This document shows positions 34,836 through 45,119 of a stretch of DNA of 64,000 nt, one piece after another; positions within the stretch are counted from its first letter, which is position 1; each line of letters opens with the position of its first letter. A program made the translations under genes and the position numbers. Location: positions 32,426 to 96,425 of the forward strand of contig NZ_BAGG01000035.1 in the NCBI RefSeq assembly GCF_000308695.1, given 5' to 3'. The notes under the pieces are model-generated. The model had not been told where the DNA came from, made no database searches, and worked only from the letters and a program-made list of their open reading frames with translations. Source of the DNA: Nocardia takedensis NBRC 100417. Its GTDB lineage: Bacteria; Actinomycetota; Actinomycetes; Mycobacteriales; Mycobacteriaceae.

Positions 34836-36923
34836 GTGCCGAAACTGGCCATCGACAGAGATTTCCTTCTCGACTTCGGCGCACTGGACAAATCGGTGCA
34901 GAAACGGATCGCCGAAGTCTTCGCGGAGTTCGAGGCGGGCACCCACGCGGGCCTGCACTTGGAGAAGATCAAGAAGACACGTCATCCTCGGTTCCGGTCC
35001 ATCCGGATCAACCAATCCGTACGCGGCATCGTGCTCGCCCCGGAGTCCGGCGATGTGTACACCTTGCTGAAGGTGCTGCCGCACGACGACGCGTACGTCT
35101 GGGCGGCACGGCACGACATCTCCGTCAACGCCGCGACCGGCGGGATCGAGATCCGCGACGACGCGGCGGTCGAGGAATCGCTGCCCTATCTGCGAGACCT
35201 GGCGAGCGCCGCGCCCGCACTGCTCTTCGCCGAGGTCGGTGACGGCGACCTGCGCCGCCTCGGAATCGACGATCGCACACTGGAATTCGCCCGCGCGCTG
35301 ACAAACGTCGCGCAACTCGACGCCGCCAGAGGTTTCCTGCCCAACACCCAATGGGAGGTGCTCTACGCCCTCGCCGCCGGATACACACCGCAGGAGGTGT
35401 GGTCGGAACTGGGCGCCGCGCTGACCGCGGGCACCGTGGACACCGATGACATCGACGCGGCCGTGGTGCGCAGCCCGCATCGCGTCGTCCTCGTGGAAGG
35501 GCCGGAAGATCTGATGGCGGTCTTCGCTCGCCCGCTCGAACTGTGGCGCATCTACCTGCACCCCACCCAGCGCGCCCTCGCCGACGCCACCTTCAGGGGG
35601 CCTGCCCGCGTCACCGGAGGCCCCGGCACCGGTAAGACCGTGGTCGCCCTGCATCGCGCGTGCGCGCTCGCCCGGCGCGGCGGCGGCAAGGTTCTGCTCA
35701 CCACCTTCACCTCGACCCTGGCCGAGAGCCTTCGCATCGGGGTGTCCCTCCTGCGGGATTCCGAAAAGGTCGCGCGTCGCATCGATGTGGTGCACATCGA
35801 CAAGCTCGCCCACCAGGTCTTCCGGGAGACCCATGGCAGTCCTCGCCTGTTGACCGGTGAGCAGGAACTCGAGTTGTGGTCCGCTATCGTCGCGGACCGG
35901 AATCTGCGGGTTCGCCCGGAATTCCTCGCCGCCGAGTGGCGCGAAGTCGTACTCGCTCAGCGCATCACCACGTGGGAGGACTATCGTCCGGCGAGGCGCC
36001 GTGGACGAGGGCGCGGGCTCGCCGAGCCCGAGCGTGAGCACATCTGGCGGGCGATCGCACATTTCGAGCGGCAGCTCGACGAACGAAAAGCGTGGACCCA
36101 CGAAACCGTTCGCCGGGAGGCGGTGGCGCTTCTCGAAGGTCGTTCCGACAAGCCCTATCGGCACGTCATCGTCGACGAAGCTCAGGATCTGAGCCCGGAC
36201 CAGTGGCGGTTGCTCAGGGCCGCGGTCGCCGTCGAAAACGACGATCTGTTCTTGGCGGGCGATACACAGCAGCGGATCTACGACAACCGGGTATCGCTGC
36301 GCGAACTCGGCATCTCGGTCACCGGCCGTTCGACCAGGCTGATCGTGAACTATCGCACCACCGCCGAAATCCTGGCGTGGAGTCTGGGTCTACTTCGCGG
36401 CGAACCGATCGATGACATGGACGGCGGACTGGACGCGATCGCCCGGTGCCGTTCCGAGGTCCATGGATTGCCCCCGGTGACGAAAGGGTTCGCGACACAG
36501 GACTCCGAGGTTCGGCATATCCGGGAGACGGTGCTGGGCTGGATGGCTCGCGGTGTCGCCGCGCACGAGATCGGAATCGCCACTCGCGCGAAAGCTTTCG
36601 GAGAATCCATCCGCAACGACCTGGCCGCGGCCGGCGTCCCGGTGGTCGACCTCGCGTCGAGCGCATCCGAGGAAGGGGTCAACGTGGGAACGATGCATCG
36701 GATGAAGGGGCTCGAATTCCGGTGTCTGATCGTCGCAGGCGTCGGCGAGCACAGCGTGCCTGCCCGGGCAGCGGTCACGCCGATCGCCGACGACAAACAC
36801 GCACACGCCTTGGACTTGCAACGCGAGCGATGCCTGCTCTTCGTCGCCTGCACTCGCGCGCGCGAGGAACTGTCCGTCAGCTGGCACGGAATGATCAGCC
36901 CTTTTCTGGAGCCGATGGTCTGA
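34836..36923 (+). CDS. RelE-like domain fused to a UvrD-type helicase
   Basis: The 695-aa protein starts with GTG 34836. Residues 1-95 match the RelE/ParE toxin fold by pattern (LEKIKKTRHPRFRSIRI, then HDDAYVWAARH). Residues 235-695 are an SF1A helicase: GGPGTGKT (261-268), VDEAQDLSPDQW, YRTTAEI and the final LLFVACTRAREEL. No nuclease domain is obvious. Such fusions recur in bacterial defence loci. The RelE part may sense or cleave RNA, or bind nucleic acid without toxicity. It is transcribed opposite to its neighbours, between DISARM and Wadjet, so which system (if either) it serves is open. Confidence 0.85.
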   Translation: MPKLAIDRDFLLDFGALDKSVQKRIAEVFAEFEAGTHAGLHLEKIKKTRHPRFRSIRINQSVRGIVLAPESGDVYTLLKVLPHDDAYVWAARHDISVNAATGGIEIRDDAAVEESLPYLRDLASAAPALLFAEVGDGDLRRLGIDDRTLEFARALTNVAQLDAARGFLPNTQWEVLYALAAGYTPQEVWSELGAALTAGTVDTDDIDAAVVRSPHRVVLVEGPEDLMAVFARPLELWRIYLHPTQRALADATFRGPARVTGGPGTGKTVVALHRACALARRGGGKVLLTTFTSTLAESLRIGVSLLRDSEKVARRIDVVHIDKLAHQVFRETHGSPRLLTGEQELELWSAIVADRNLRVRPEFLAAEWREVVLAQRITTWEDYRPARRRGRGRGLAEPEREHIWRAIAHFERQLDERKAWTHETVRREAVALLEGRSDKPYRHVIVDEAQDLSPDQWRLLRAAVAVENDDLFLAGDTQQRIYDNRVSLRELGISVTGRSTRLIVNYRTTAEILAWSLGLLRGEPIDDMDGGLDAIARCRSEVHGLPPVTKGFATQDSEVRHIRETVLGWMARGVAAHEIGIATRAKAFGESIRNDLAAAGVPVVDLASSASEEGVNVGTMHRMKGLEFRCLIVAGVGEHSVPARAAVTPIADDKHAHALDLQRERCLLFVACTRAREELSVSWHGMISPFLEPMV

Positions 36924-36975
36924 GGGAATCGGGCGCTCGGCAGTCCCGGAATCGCCCACGAAGATCGGCGTCGGT

Positions 36976-38202
36976 TCAGCGCAGATCCGCGATCAACAGG
37001 TCCAGTAGGGATTCCTCGTGCACGACCAGATTCGTAAGGCTCATGACCGAGCCGAGCTGCTCGTCCCACGGTGTGGCGACTGCGGCGCCGAGCAACGGCA
37101 GGCGCGTGGTACCGACGTCGACGGCTTCGAGGTAGTCGCGAGCCGACATCCGCCACATCGCCGCGCCCTGAGCCCACAGCCGCCCGGCGATGGCGATCCC
37201 CGGCCAGTCGAAATCCCCGTGGTATCGCATCCGAATGCGTTCGGCCAGAACAGATCCCGCTGAGGAGGGATTGCCGCTGAAACACACGAGCGGCCGACGG
37301 ACTCCCGCTTCGGCGGCCCGCTGCAAGACCTGCGGATTCTCGCAGGCCGCGACGACCTCGTCAGGCCCCGCCAGCGCGACATCGGCGCGCGACAGTTCGG
37401 CGACCGTGAGGTGCGTTACCACGCCGAGTTCGGCGCGACTACACATCATCAGCGACCACGGATCGGTGCCGGGCGGTCGTAATCCCCATGTCAGCACGGT
37501 GCCCGACACCGTGTCGGCGGCGATTCCGAACCGCTGCCACAGCGCGATCCGTTCCCGCGGCCCGATCGGGTCGGGCCACTCCGCAGCCAGGCTCAGGGCG
37601 CGCAACGCGAGCCGTCCGGCGAGGCGATCGTTGTCCAGCGCATGCGCGTCGCCTGCGACGGTGGTGGCGAGCTGCCCGAGCATCCGGGGACCGCTCTCGT
37701 CGTCCAGCGCGATCGCCACGGCGTGTGCGGCGGTGGCGAATTCGATGCGTGCGGTCTCCGGTGAACGCATCAGCAGCCCGGTGGTGTGTAACCAGTGCGT
37801 CCACCGGCGCGCCCATGGCGCCGAGGTCAGGCCGTGTTCGTCCAGTATCGTTTCGACCGCTGCCCACAATGCGGTAACGGCGTCCCGGTGGGCGAGACGT
37901 TCGGAGCGTCGGTCGCGCAACGGCCCACCGGTGAGATCCGCGACCACCGAAACGAGCCCGCGATCGGCGACGCTTCGACGCATCGCCTGATCGAGATCGG
38001 TCATCGACAGCATCCGCCGACCTGCTGGAATTCGGCGACCCAGCAGTCCGGAGAGTCGTTCTGCGGCATCGTCGTCCAGTTCGGCGCGCAGGGCGCCCTC
38101 GAGGGAATGTCCATTGCGCTCGAGACGAACACGGAGTTGCTGCCACACGCCGGACAGGCCGGGGGCGGCGAGGTAGTCGCGAAAGCGAGGCGGCAGGGTC
38201 AT
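36976..38202 (-). CDS. jetD: Wadjet type II nuclease subunit JetD (TIGR02679/DUF2399-like)
   Basis: The 408-aa protein has the C-terminal Toprim features of JetD. They are Glu288 in ACENPQVLQR and the DxD pair Asp330/Asp332 in GDFDWPG, with PLVCFSGNPSSAG between. JetD is the DNA-cleaving subunit that acts after the SMC complex has extruded a loop on small circular DNA. ATG 38202 overlaps the jetC stop by 4 bp. It is the last gene of the operon and converges on the RelE-UvrD gene. Confidence 0.92.
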   Translation of the reverse strand: MTLPPRFRDYLAAPGLSGVWQQLRVRLERNGHSLEGALRAELDDDAAERLSGLLGRRIPAGRRMLSMTDLDQAMRRSVADRGLVSVVADLTGGPLRDRRSERLAHRDAVTALWAAVETILDEHGLTSAPWARRWTHWLHTTGLLMRSPETARIEFATAAHAVAIALDDESGPRMLGQLATTVAGDAHALDNDRLAGRLALRALSLAAEWPDPIGPRERIALWQRFGIAADTVSGTVLTWGLRPPGTDPWSLMMCSRAELGVVTHLTVAELSRADVALAGPDEVVAACENPQVLQRAAEAGVRRPLVCFSGNPSSAGSVLAERIRMRYHGDFDWPGIAIAGRLWAQGAAMWRMSARDYLEAVDVGTTRLPLLGAAVATPWDEQLGSVMSLTNLVVHEESLLDLLIADLR

Positions 38203-41200
38203 GTGCCTCTGACCGAGAACAGCTCGGTTCGGTTGCGGCCGTCCCAATGAATGTGGGTGGGGATGACACTGCTGTCCCCGATGCGACGGATCTCGTAGAT
38301 GTCGAGCGCGGGGACTTCACGCACCGTGCCCCACAGTGCGTGTCCGGTCATCACGAAATCGATGTCGAGGCGAACCAGCAAACCCATCAGTTCGCCGATG
38401 GCGCGTTCATCGACCTTGGCGAAGGCGTCGTCGAGCAGTACCAGCCGCAGAGCGTGTTCGGCGTCAGGAAGACCGGACAGGTAGCCGTCGGCGGCCGCGA
38501 ACAAAGTCACGTAGGAGACGAACCGAGTTTCGCCCTGGGAGATCTTGGCGCGGCGCGAGATGCGGCGGGTCTGGCCCGGTTCCGGGCCGACAATGGTGAC
38601 CTCGACGGAGTGCCAGGTGCGATAGTCGAGGGCTTCGCGCAGGTGGGCGGCATAACCAGTGGCGGAATCGGCGGCGTGCAGGCGGTCGACGCGTTCACGG
38701 ACAAGGGCGACGAGTTCGTCGTTGTCCTGATCGGAGCGCACCTGGTCGGCGATATCGACCAAGCTCATCAGGCGACGCAGTTCCTGGCCGGTGTCGGCGA
38801 GGTCCCAGCTGATCCGCACGCCGATACCGTGGCTGGTCCGGGTTTCGGAGAGGCTGGCGTTCATCGCGGTGATGAGCCGGCCCGCCTGACGGACGCGGCG
38901 GCGCAGTTCGTCACTGACACTGCCGAGCACGAACTCGGTGAAGACTTCGCGTTCCCGCTCGGTCAGGGCTCGGCGACCCCGCTCCACCTTGTCCTCCAGA
39001 TAGGCGAGGACATCGGGGAGATCGTGGTGGTGCTCGGCGCCTTCGATATGGACCAGGTGTGTGTCGTGCTCGACGTTCTGGGACACCTCCAGGTGGCCGG
39101 AGACATCAGCGCCGAAACGAGTCAAGGCGTTGAGCAACTGGGTGATGCCGGTCGGTTTGCGGCCGCGCAGACCGGCAGTGATCGAATCGGCGACCCGGCG
39201 GCAATCGGCCGGGTTGTTCACCTCGCGGACCGGCTCGATCGCCTCGGCCGCGGCGGCGGGACGCAGACCCGGCAGACGCAGTCGCGCATTGCACAATTCG
39301 GCGGAACGGCGCATGTCGTCGATACGGGCGAGCTTCTGGGTCTCAGCCGAAGTCAGCGTCGCGGCGAGGGCCGCCGAATCCCTGGCGGCCGCGTCGCGAA
39401 TACGACGGGTTTCGCGCAGTTGCTCGCGTACCTCGGCGCGTGCCTGCTCACTGGCCGCGATTTCGTCATTGAGTTGCTTCAGGGGCAGGTCGAGGGCCTC
39501 GCACAGGGCAGCGTACGCGGTGGCCTGCTCTGACCATCGGGCGCGATAATGCTCGGCCGACGCTTCGTCTTCGGTGCGGCGGGTGCGGGAATCGCTCAGC
39601 TTGTCGTATGCGGTAGTGAGCGCGCCACGCGGTCGGCGCACGGCGTCGCACGTTCGGGACAACTGCTGGCACGCACTGATCGCGGTGTCGCATCTCGTGC
39701 GCAACGCGACAAGACTGTCGGCAGCCGCGGGCAGCGCCATCTTCTCGCACAGGTCCCGATGGTCACGTTCCTCCGCACTCCACCGTGACCGTTGTCTGGT
39801 GGCCCGCTCCCGAGCCGCGCGTGCGGTCTCGCTCCGGTCGGCTGCCTGCGCCGCCTTGTTCCGTGCGGCCTCGCGAGCCGCGATCAGTTTCGTGGCTCTC
39901 GGTGCGGTGGCGATATGGGTGTCGAGTTCGCCGCGACGGGTGCGCAACTGCTGGTCTCGCTTGTTCAGTTCCTCGACCGCACCCGCGATGTCCTCGAGTT
40001 CACCCGCGATACGAAGCAGTTCGTCGCGGCGTGCGGCGGCTCGCGCGGTCGCGCCGATATGGCGAGCGTTGGCGGGGCGATGCCTGCCGGTGAGCACGCC
40101 GTTTCGCCACCTCCCATCGCCCGATATCGACGTCGTCGCCTGATCGTCCTCCCAGCCCACTCCGGCGAGTATTCGTTCCACGCGGTCGGTGGCCTCCGGC
40201 ACGGACGGATCGGGGCGCAGCACGCGTGCCAGTGTGGAGATCGGCGTGGGATCGATTGGGCGAAGCAGGATCTCGCCATCCTCAGCCAGCAGGTCACCCC
40301 GCTCCGACACTGACGCTGTCAGCAGACCCGAGGCAAGCAGAGCGCCCTCGATGCCGGCGCGGAAGGTCGAATCCACCTCGTCGCGGAAGTCGATGGCCCG
40401 CCACAGCGGTATCCGGTTCCCGTTCCATTGCCACGGAGGCGCCGGCGGTTCGGGATCCTCCTCGGCTTCGAGCCGCGCCGTGCGTTCGCGCAAGGTACGT
40501 GCGGTGCGTTCGAGAGCGTCGAGTTCGCCGCGGATATCGGCTGCCTGAGTGGTGAGCGTGTCGCGAATCGGCTGAACCAGCGCCGCGGCGAGATCGGCCA
40601 ACGCGTCCAGCGCCGCATCGTCATCGACCTCACCGCAGAGGATATCGTCGTCGGAGAACAGCACGGTCACCGAGGGGTGGGACCGATCCAGCTCGGGCAT
40701 CAGGCGTGTCGTGTCGGAGGAGTCGATCCAAATCCGCCAGTCCCGGTTCAGGGTGAGGGCCAGGTCGTCGCGGTCGGCCGCGGCTTCGAGTGCTGCCGTT
40801 CGGGACTTTCCGGCCTCGGCTTCGTCGGATTCCGCCCTGTCCTCGCAGGCGCGGACACGACCGTACTCGATGTCGAGACGACGTGCTTCCTGTTCGCGTC
40901 TGACGGCTCGGTCTCGTCGGTCGACGGCAGCTCGCCCGCAGTCCCGTGCGCCGGCGGCGACTTCATCGAGGTCTTCCGGGACGATCGTCGCCAGGGCGAC
41001 CGTGGGCCGGGTGATCGTCAGCGGAGCCTGGTCCAGCGAGTCCATCACAGTGTCGCTGGTCGGTGGCTCCTGTCGCGTGAGGAGGCCGATGGACGGGGGA
41101 AACCGGCCATGGGGAAGCTCCACGTCAGCGAGCGCGGTGACGGCTTGCGTCAAGGCCGTCGCGGCGTCCGAGACGGACCTGCGCAGTTCGTCGGCGTCCG

Positions 41201-42326
41201 CGGTGTAGCCCCGTGCCGCCGACTCCTCGTCGCGGCGTGCCCGCCGGGCATTGCGCAGAGCTTGTTCCGCGGCGCCGCGCGCGGCGTCCACCGCCTTCTT
41301 CTCCTGTTCGAGGTCGGCTACCCGGCGGAACAAAGGCCGCGCACGGAGTCCGTCGATGGCGCTGCTCAATTCGCGCTCCGTGGCGTCCAGATCTATGACC
41401 CGCGCGGCGGCGGTGGTCTCGCTTTGCCGCAGGTCGCGCAGCTGCTGGGTGAGAGCGTCGCAACTCGCCCCGGAGGCTTCTACCTCCTCGGCGGACGCTC
41501 GCAGCGAACTGGCGCTGTTCAGCAGGACGCCCGCGGCATAACCGCTGTAGACGGAGTGGAACCGCCGCACAAGGTCGAGGGTCTGGGCGAGATGTTGCTG
41601 CGCGATTCGGGTCGCGGTGAGTCCGTCGAGACGTTCGCCCGCCGATTCGAGGGTCTGCTCGTCGAGTGGCGGCAGCGCGTCGGACAAGATCTGCGGCAGC
41701 TTGCCCTCGTCGATGCGGTTGCCGACATCGGGGGAACGCAGGGTGTGCAGCAACTGGATCAGGCCGGTGAACCTGTCTCGATCGGCGTCACCCGGCAATC
41801 CGAATACGCGGGCGCGCACATTCTCGCGGTGCTGTTCGGCGTCGGTGAGCGCGTCGGCGCCGACGATCTCGCGCAATCGTTCTCGTGACAACGCGTCGCG
41901 GTTCTCATCGAGTAGAACCAGCTCCTGACCCACCCGCTTGTCGGTGAGGAAGAACTGCACATCGCTGCGATGCGCGGACGCGCTGTACTTGATGTAGGCG
42001 CCGATTGTCAGGTGTTCTTCGGGGCGGGTCAACTCCAGCCACAGGAAGCCCACCCGGTTGGTTTGACCACGTGCGCCAGTACGCATCAACTCGTCCAGGC
42101 TGACCTTCTGCGAACCGGTGGCGTCCATGCGACGTCGGTCGGCGTCGAGGAGGTAGGGGAGCAGCATCTCCAACGCGCGCGACTTTCCCGAACCATTGGC
42201 GCCACGCAGAATCAGCCTGCCACCCGAGATCGCGAATTCGGTATCCAGATAGTGCCAGACGTTCACCACCCCGGCCCGAGCGAGCCGCCAACGCTGGTCG
42301 AAGAACTTCACCGGATCGGCGCTCAT
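38199..42326 (-). CDS. jetC: Wadjet type II SMC-like ATPase JetC (TIGR02680)
   Basis: The 1375-aa protein has Walker A GANGSGKS (42-49), long charged coiled-coil arms, then a C-terminal head with signature KISQGETRFVSYVTL and Walker B LRLVLLDDAFAKVD. The length matches TIGR02680 (about 1350). It is the loop-extruding motor of the system, with JetA and JetB as kleisin/kite-type partners. The ATG overlaps the jetB stop by 4 bp. The frame remains open upstream, but that part is antisense shadow. Confidence 0.95.
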   Translation of the reverse strand: MSADPVKFFDQRWRLARAGVVNVWHYLDTEFAISGGRLILRGANGSGKSRALEMLLPYLLDADRRRMDATGSQKVSLDELMRTGARGQTNRVGFLWLELTRPEEHLTIGAYIKYSASAHRSDVQFFLTDKRVGQELVLLDENRDALSRERLREIVGADALTDAEQHRENVRARVFGLPGDADRDRFTGLIQLLHTLRSPDVGNRIDEGKLPQILSDALPPLDEQTLESAGERLDGLTATRIAQQHLAQTLDLVRRFHSVYSGYAAGVLLNSASSLRASAEEVEASGASCDALTQQLRDLRQSETTAAARVIDLDATERELSSAIDGLRARPLFRRVADLEQEKKAVDAARGAAEQALRNARRARRDEESAARGYTADADELRRSVSDAATALTQAVTALADVELPHGRFPPSIGLLTRQEPPTSDTVMDSLDQAPLTITRPTVALATIVPEDLDEVAAGARDCGRAAVDRRDRAVRREQEARRLDIEYGRVRACEDRAESDEAEAGKSRTAALEAAADRDDLALTLNRDWRIWIDSSDTTRLMPELDRSHPSVTVLFSDDDILCGEVDDDAALDALADLAAALVQPIRDTLTTQAADIRGELDALERTARTLRERTARLEAEEDPEPPAPPWQWNGNRIPLWRAIDFRDEVDSTFRAGIEGALLASGLLTASVSERGDLLAEDGEILLRPIDPTPISTLARVLRPDPSVPEATDRVERILAGVGWEDDQATTSISGDGRWRNGVLTGRHRPANARHIGATARAAARRDELLRIAGELEDIAGAVEELNKRDQQLRTRRGELDTHIATAPRATKLIAAREAARNKAAQAADRSETARAARERATRQRSRWSAEERDHRDLCEKMALPAAADSLVALRTRCDTAISACQQLSRTCDAVRRPRGALTTAYDKLSDSRTRRTEDEASAEHYRARWSEQATAYAALCEALDLPLKQLNDEIAASEQARAEVREQLRETRRIRDAAARDSAALAATLTSAETQKLARIDDMRRSAELCNARLRLPGLRPAAAAEAIEPVREVNNPADCRRVADSITAGLRGRKPTGITQLLNALTRFGADVSGHLEVSQNVEHDTHLVHIEGAEHHHDLPDVLAYLEDKVERGRRALTEREREVFTEFVLGSVSDELRRRVRQAGRLITAMNASLSETRTSHGIGVRISWDLADTGQELRRLMSLVDIADQVRSDQDNDELVALVRERVDRLHAADSATGYAAHLREALDYRTWHSVEVTIVGPEPGQTRRISRRAKISQGETRFVSYVTLFAAADGYLSGLPDAEHALRLVLLDDAFAKVDERAIGELMGLLVRLDIDFVMTGHALWGTVREVPALDIYEIRRIGDSSVIPTHIHWDGRNRTELFSVRGT

Positions 42327-43489
42327 GCCATGTTCTCCTGGTTCATCGGCAAGGCGAGTTGGGCCACAATGGTGACGTTGGGCCGATAGCGATAGGCGGG
42401 TGGCAGCAGTCGGAATCCGTGGTCGTCGGCGCGCACCAACGACAGCGCTGTGAGCAGCGCGACGATCTCGGTGCGTAAACGCCGCGGGGCGTCCGCGTAT
42501 TCGGCTTTCCATGCGCGTCTGTGACGTGCGGACAACGCGGCGAGGGTGCTGTCGACGATGTCCCAATCGAATTCGCCTGCCGAAGGCTGATCGGGGCGCT
42601 CTGCCAACTCGCCGATCAACAACAACGCGGCTTGCTTGAGGGTGCCCGGACCAGGGAAGTCGATATCGCTCAGCGAGTCGGCCGGATCGTAGACGAGGGC
42701 GCCCTCCGCGCGAACCTCCAGCACCATCCCGAAATTGTCGTTGAGCAGACGCGCCAGGTCGTTGCGTTCCCGCGACAGGACGTCGAGTTCATCCGGTGTC
42801 AGGTCTTCGCGCAGGATCGCCGGATCTTCGATGAGTCTGCGGCGCAGACGTCTACGGGGCGCGCCGATCTCGGGGGTGAGCAGTTCCTCGGGGCGTGTCG
42901 ATGGTCCGATCGTCCGCACCAGCAGGTGTGGCAACAACGACCGACACACCGTCAGCAGCGCTTCGCCGTCGTGGGTGTCACCCCACTGGACGACGGTGCC
43001 GTCGGTTTCGGCGAGCACACCCCACTCGATCAGCACGGTCAACGCCGCGACGATACGCCGACGTTCGTTCAACTCGTCGGACAGGTCGATTCCCCGTTCG
43101 GCCGAATCCGCGCGGATCTGGGTGACGAGCTGGGAGATGAGGATCTGTTCACCCACGCCGGGAGCCAACAGCGCCGCGCAGGCCGAGGCGACCAGAGCGT
43201 AGGTGCGCGCATCCAGGGGCATGCCGCTGCGTCGAGTCAGCGGGCGCGTCGGTGCGGTGGGTTCCGGCGGTGTCTTCACCAGTCGAGCGAAACTCGGCTC
43301 GACGATCAGGTGATAGCCCAGTTGGGTGCTGAACATGGTGCGCAGAGCAGCGGTGTGGCGGCGGATGAACGTCAGTGACTCCGGGGCGCGGGTGGCGGTG
43401 ACGATCGGTGTGGACAACAGGATTCGGGCCGCTTCGCGGACACCGGAATCGTCCTGGGATCGAGTCCCCAGTGTGCGTTGGCCGCTCAC
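42323..43489 (-). CDS. jetB: Wadjet type II subunit JetB (TIGR02678/DUF2398-like)
   Basis: The 388-aa protein starts at GTG 43489, overlapping the jetA stop (GTGA). It has winged-helix-like segments (about 190-300, including LSDELNERRRIVAAL) and DFPGPGTLKQAALLL near the C-terminal third, consistent with the DUF2398 kite-type subunit that bridges kleisin and SMC. Its stop overlaps the jetC ATG. A longer frame open to 43993 is not supported. Confidence 0.88.
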   Translation of the reverse strand: MSGQRTLGTRSQDDSGVREAARILLSTPIVTATRAPESLTFIRRHTAALRTMFSTQLGYHLIVEPSFARLVKTPPEPTAPTRPLTRRSGMPLDARTYALVASACAALLAPGVGEQILISQLVTQIRADSAERGIDLSDELNERRRIVAALTVLIEWGVLAETDGTVVQWGDTHDGEALLTVCRSLLPHLLVRTIGPSTRPEELLTPEIGAPRRRLRRRLIEDPAILREDLTPDELDVLSRERNDLARLLNDNFGMVLEVRAEGALVYDPADSLSDIDFPGPGTLKQAALLLIGELAERPDQPSAGEFDWDIVDSTLAALSARHRRAWKAEYADAPRRLRTEIVALLTALSLVRADDHGFRLLPPAYRYRPNVTIVAQLALPMNQENMA

Positions 43490-45015
43490 TGTGCCGTCCG
43501 CACCGGGGCATGTTCGTTCTCGGTCGTGATCGGGCGAATCGCCAAGGTCCACCGCTCGACGGTCAAAGTGCCGTCCTGGGATTCGATACGAGTCCGCCCG
43601 CCGGGCGTCGCTTCCAGGATCAGCCCGAGGTCGTGATTGGCCAACGCTGTGGATTCGGCCGGATCGGACTGCACCGTCAGCAAGCGGGCCAGTTGGTCCA
43701 GCAGCACCGCCCGGGCCCCGGGCGAGAGCCGGGCGCCATCGAGGCTGCCGCAGGCGATCAGTTCGGCGGCTGCCGCCCGGTGTCGTCGGGTCTCCTCGCG
43801 CGCGGCGGCTTCGACCAGCCGACGGTCCGCGGCCGAATCGGGAACACGGGACGTCCTGCCACGCGACGCCCGATTCCCACGCTCTCGCAACGACACCGGC
43901 ACCTCGATCGGGTCGGCAGTCGTCCACGAGGTGGTCGGAGTCAGACGGGGATCGGGTTCGTCGGGGCCGAGACTCAGATGCCGGGCGGGCCACGCGCCGA
44001 ACGCGGCGGAGAACAACCGGCTCGCCTGCTCATCGGACGAACGATCCAGCCACGATGCGAGCCGCAACAGATCGGCGCGACGGGAATAGCCGGTGCGTGA
44101 GGAGTCCAGCATCCGTTTGGCGTTGGCGATCAACTGGCCGAGCGCTTGACCGGCCGCCTGCCGCAGTTGCGCGGGACCGGACTCGGCACCGCAATACCAT
44201 TCGTGCAGTTGGGTCCAATCGCTGCGGGTGCGGCCATAGGAGCGCTCGACCGACATGCCTCCGATCGGGTTCAGCCCCGGCAGTGCGTCCAGAACCGTCA
44301 TCAGGTCATCGAGACGGTCGAGCACCTGGTCCAAGGCCTGGGCGATCAGCGGGGCATGTCGGTTCACATCGGCGTTGATCAGGTCGACGTAATCCAGTAG
44401 CAGGGTCTTGAATTGCGCGTACTCCTCGCCGCCGAGATCGAACCGCGACAGCACACCGGACAGGTAGGCGTAGAAGTCGGTGACGCTCGCGGTGAACAAG
44501 CGCTGATTGTTGAACACCGTTGTCACGACGCCCGCCAGCCGCTCATCGCGTTCGGAGCTTTCCACCGACTCCAGCAAGGACGGGATGTCCCGCAATGCCG
44601 CGGCGATCTGTCCTAGCAGCTCGCGGGCTACCTCACGGGCGCTGTCGGTGGTCGCCATGATCTCGAGCGCCCCGCGGTGCACTCGCCCGCCGAGGCCGGA
44701 GACCTGATATCGCGACCGCGCCCGGAGATATTCGGCCACGGTGTTGACCCGCGCGTCACGCAGGGAAGGAACCAGATTCCCCCAGCGGACCAATTGTTTG
44801 CATCGACTCTCGACCACCTCGGCCGTCAATGTGGTACCCGCGGAGCAGAGTTGGTCGGCTGCCGAAGACGCCGACATGTCGGCCAGCAGTGACGCTGTGA
44901 ACAGGGACATGATGGCGATGTAGTCGTGACGTTCGTCAGCGGTCAGGTAGCGGAACAGCTCGAGGTTCGCCGATCCGCTGGACTCGCTGATCGCGAGGCG
45001 CTCCCCACCCTCCAT
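43486..45015 (-). CDS. jetA: Wadjet type II subunit JetA (TIGR02677/DUF2397-like)
   Basis: The 509-aa protein starts with ATG 45015 (MEGGERLAIS), soon followed by LFRYLTADERHDYIAIM, the conserved beginning of TIGR02677 proteins. The region is mostly helical, with a central ALDQVLDRLDDL segment, fitting a kleisin-like subunit that recruits JetC. It is the first gene of the operon. The 104 bp upstream contain no clear dyad. A GTG three codons earlier is possible. Confidence 0.88.
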   Translation of the reverse strand: MEGGERLAISESSGSANLELFRYLTADERHDYIAIMSLFTASLLADMSASSAADQLCSAGTTLTAEVVESRCKQLVRWGNLVPSLRDARVNTVAEYLRARSRYQVSGLGGRVHRGALEIMATTDSAREVARELLGQIAAALRDIPSLLESVESSERDERLAGVVTTVFNNQRLFTASVTDFYAYLSGVLSRFDLGGEEYAQFKTLLLDYVDLINADVNRHAPLIAQALDQVLDRLDDLMTVLDALPGLNPIGGMSVERSYGRTRSDWTQLHEWYCGAESGPAQLRQAAGQALGQLIANAKRMLDSSRTGYSRRADLLRLASWLDRSSDEQASRLFSAAFGAWPARHLSLGPDEPDPRLTPTTSWTTADPIEVPVSLRERGNRASRGRTSRVPDSAADRRLVEAAAREETRRHRAAAAELIACGSLDGARLSPGARAVLLDQLARLLTVQSDPAESTALANHDLGLILEATPGGRTRIESQDGTLTVERWTLAIRPITTENEHAPVRTAQ

Positions 45016-45119
45016 AGCGACCACGATAGCGCGCGTGCTCGTGATGCTGTCGGGACTTGTGCGGGGACGCCGGAAGGCAGCCGAAACCGGCCGCGCGAAG
45101 CGGTGGCGGCAACATGGCG

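Noticed and set aside
8803..45015. Integration site formed by a repeat of the tRNA 3' end
   Set aside because: No second copy of the tRNA end was seen in the window, and no integrase or transposase gene.
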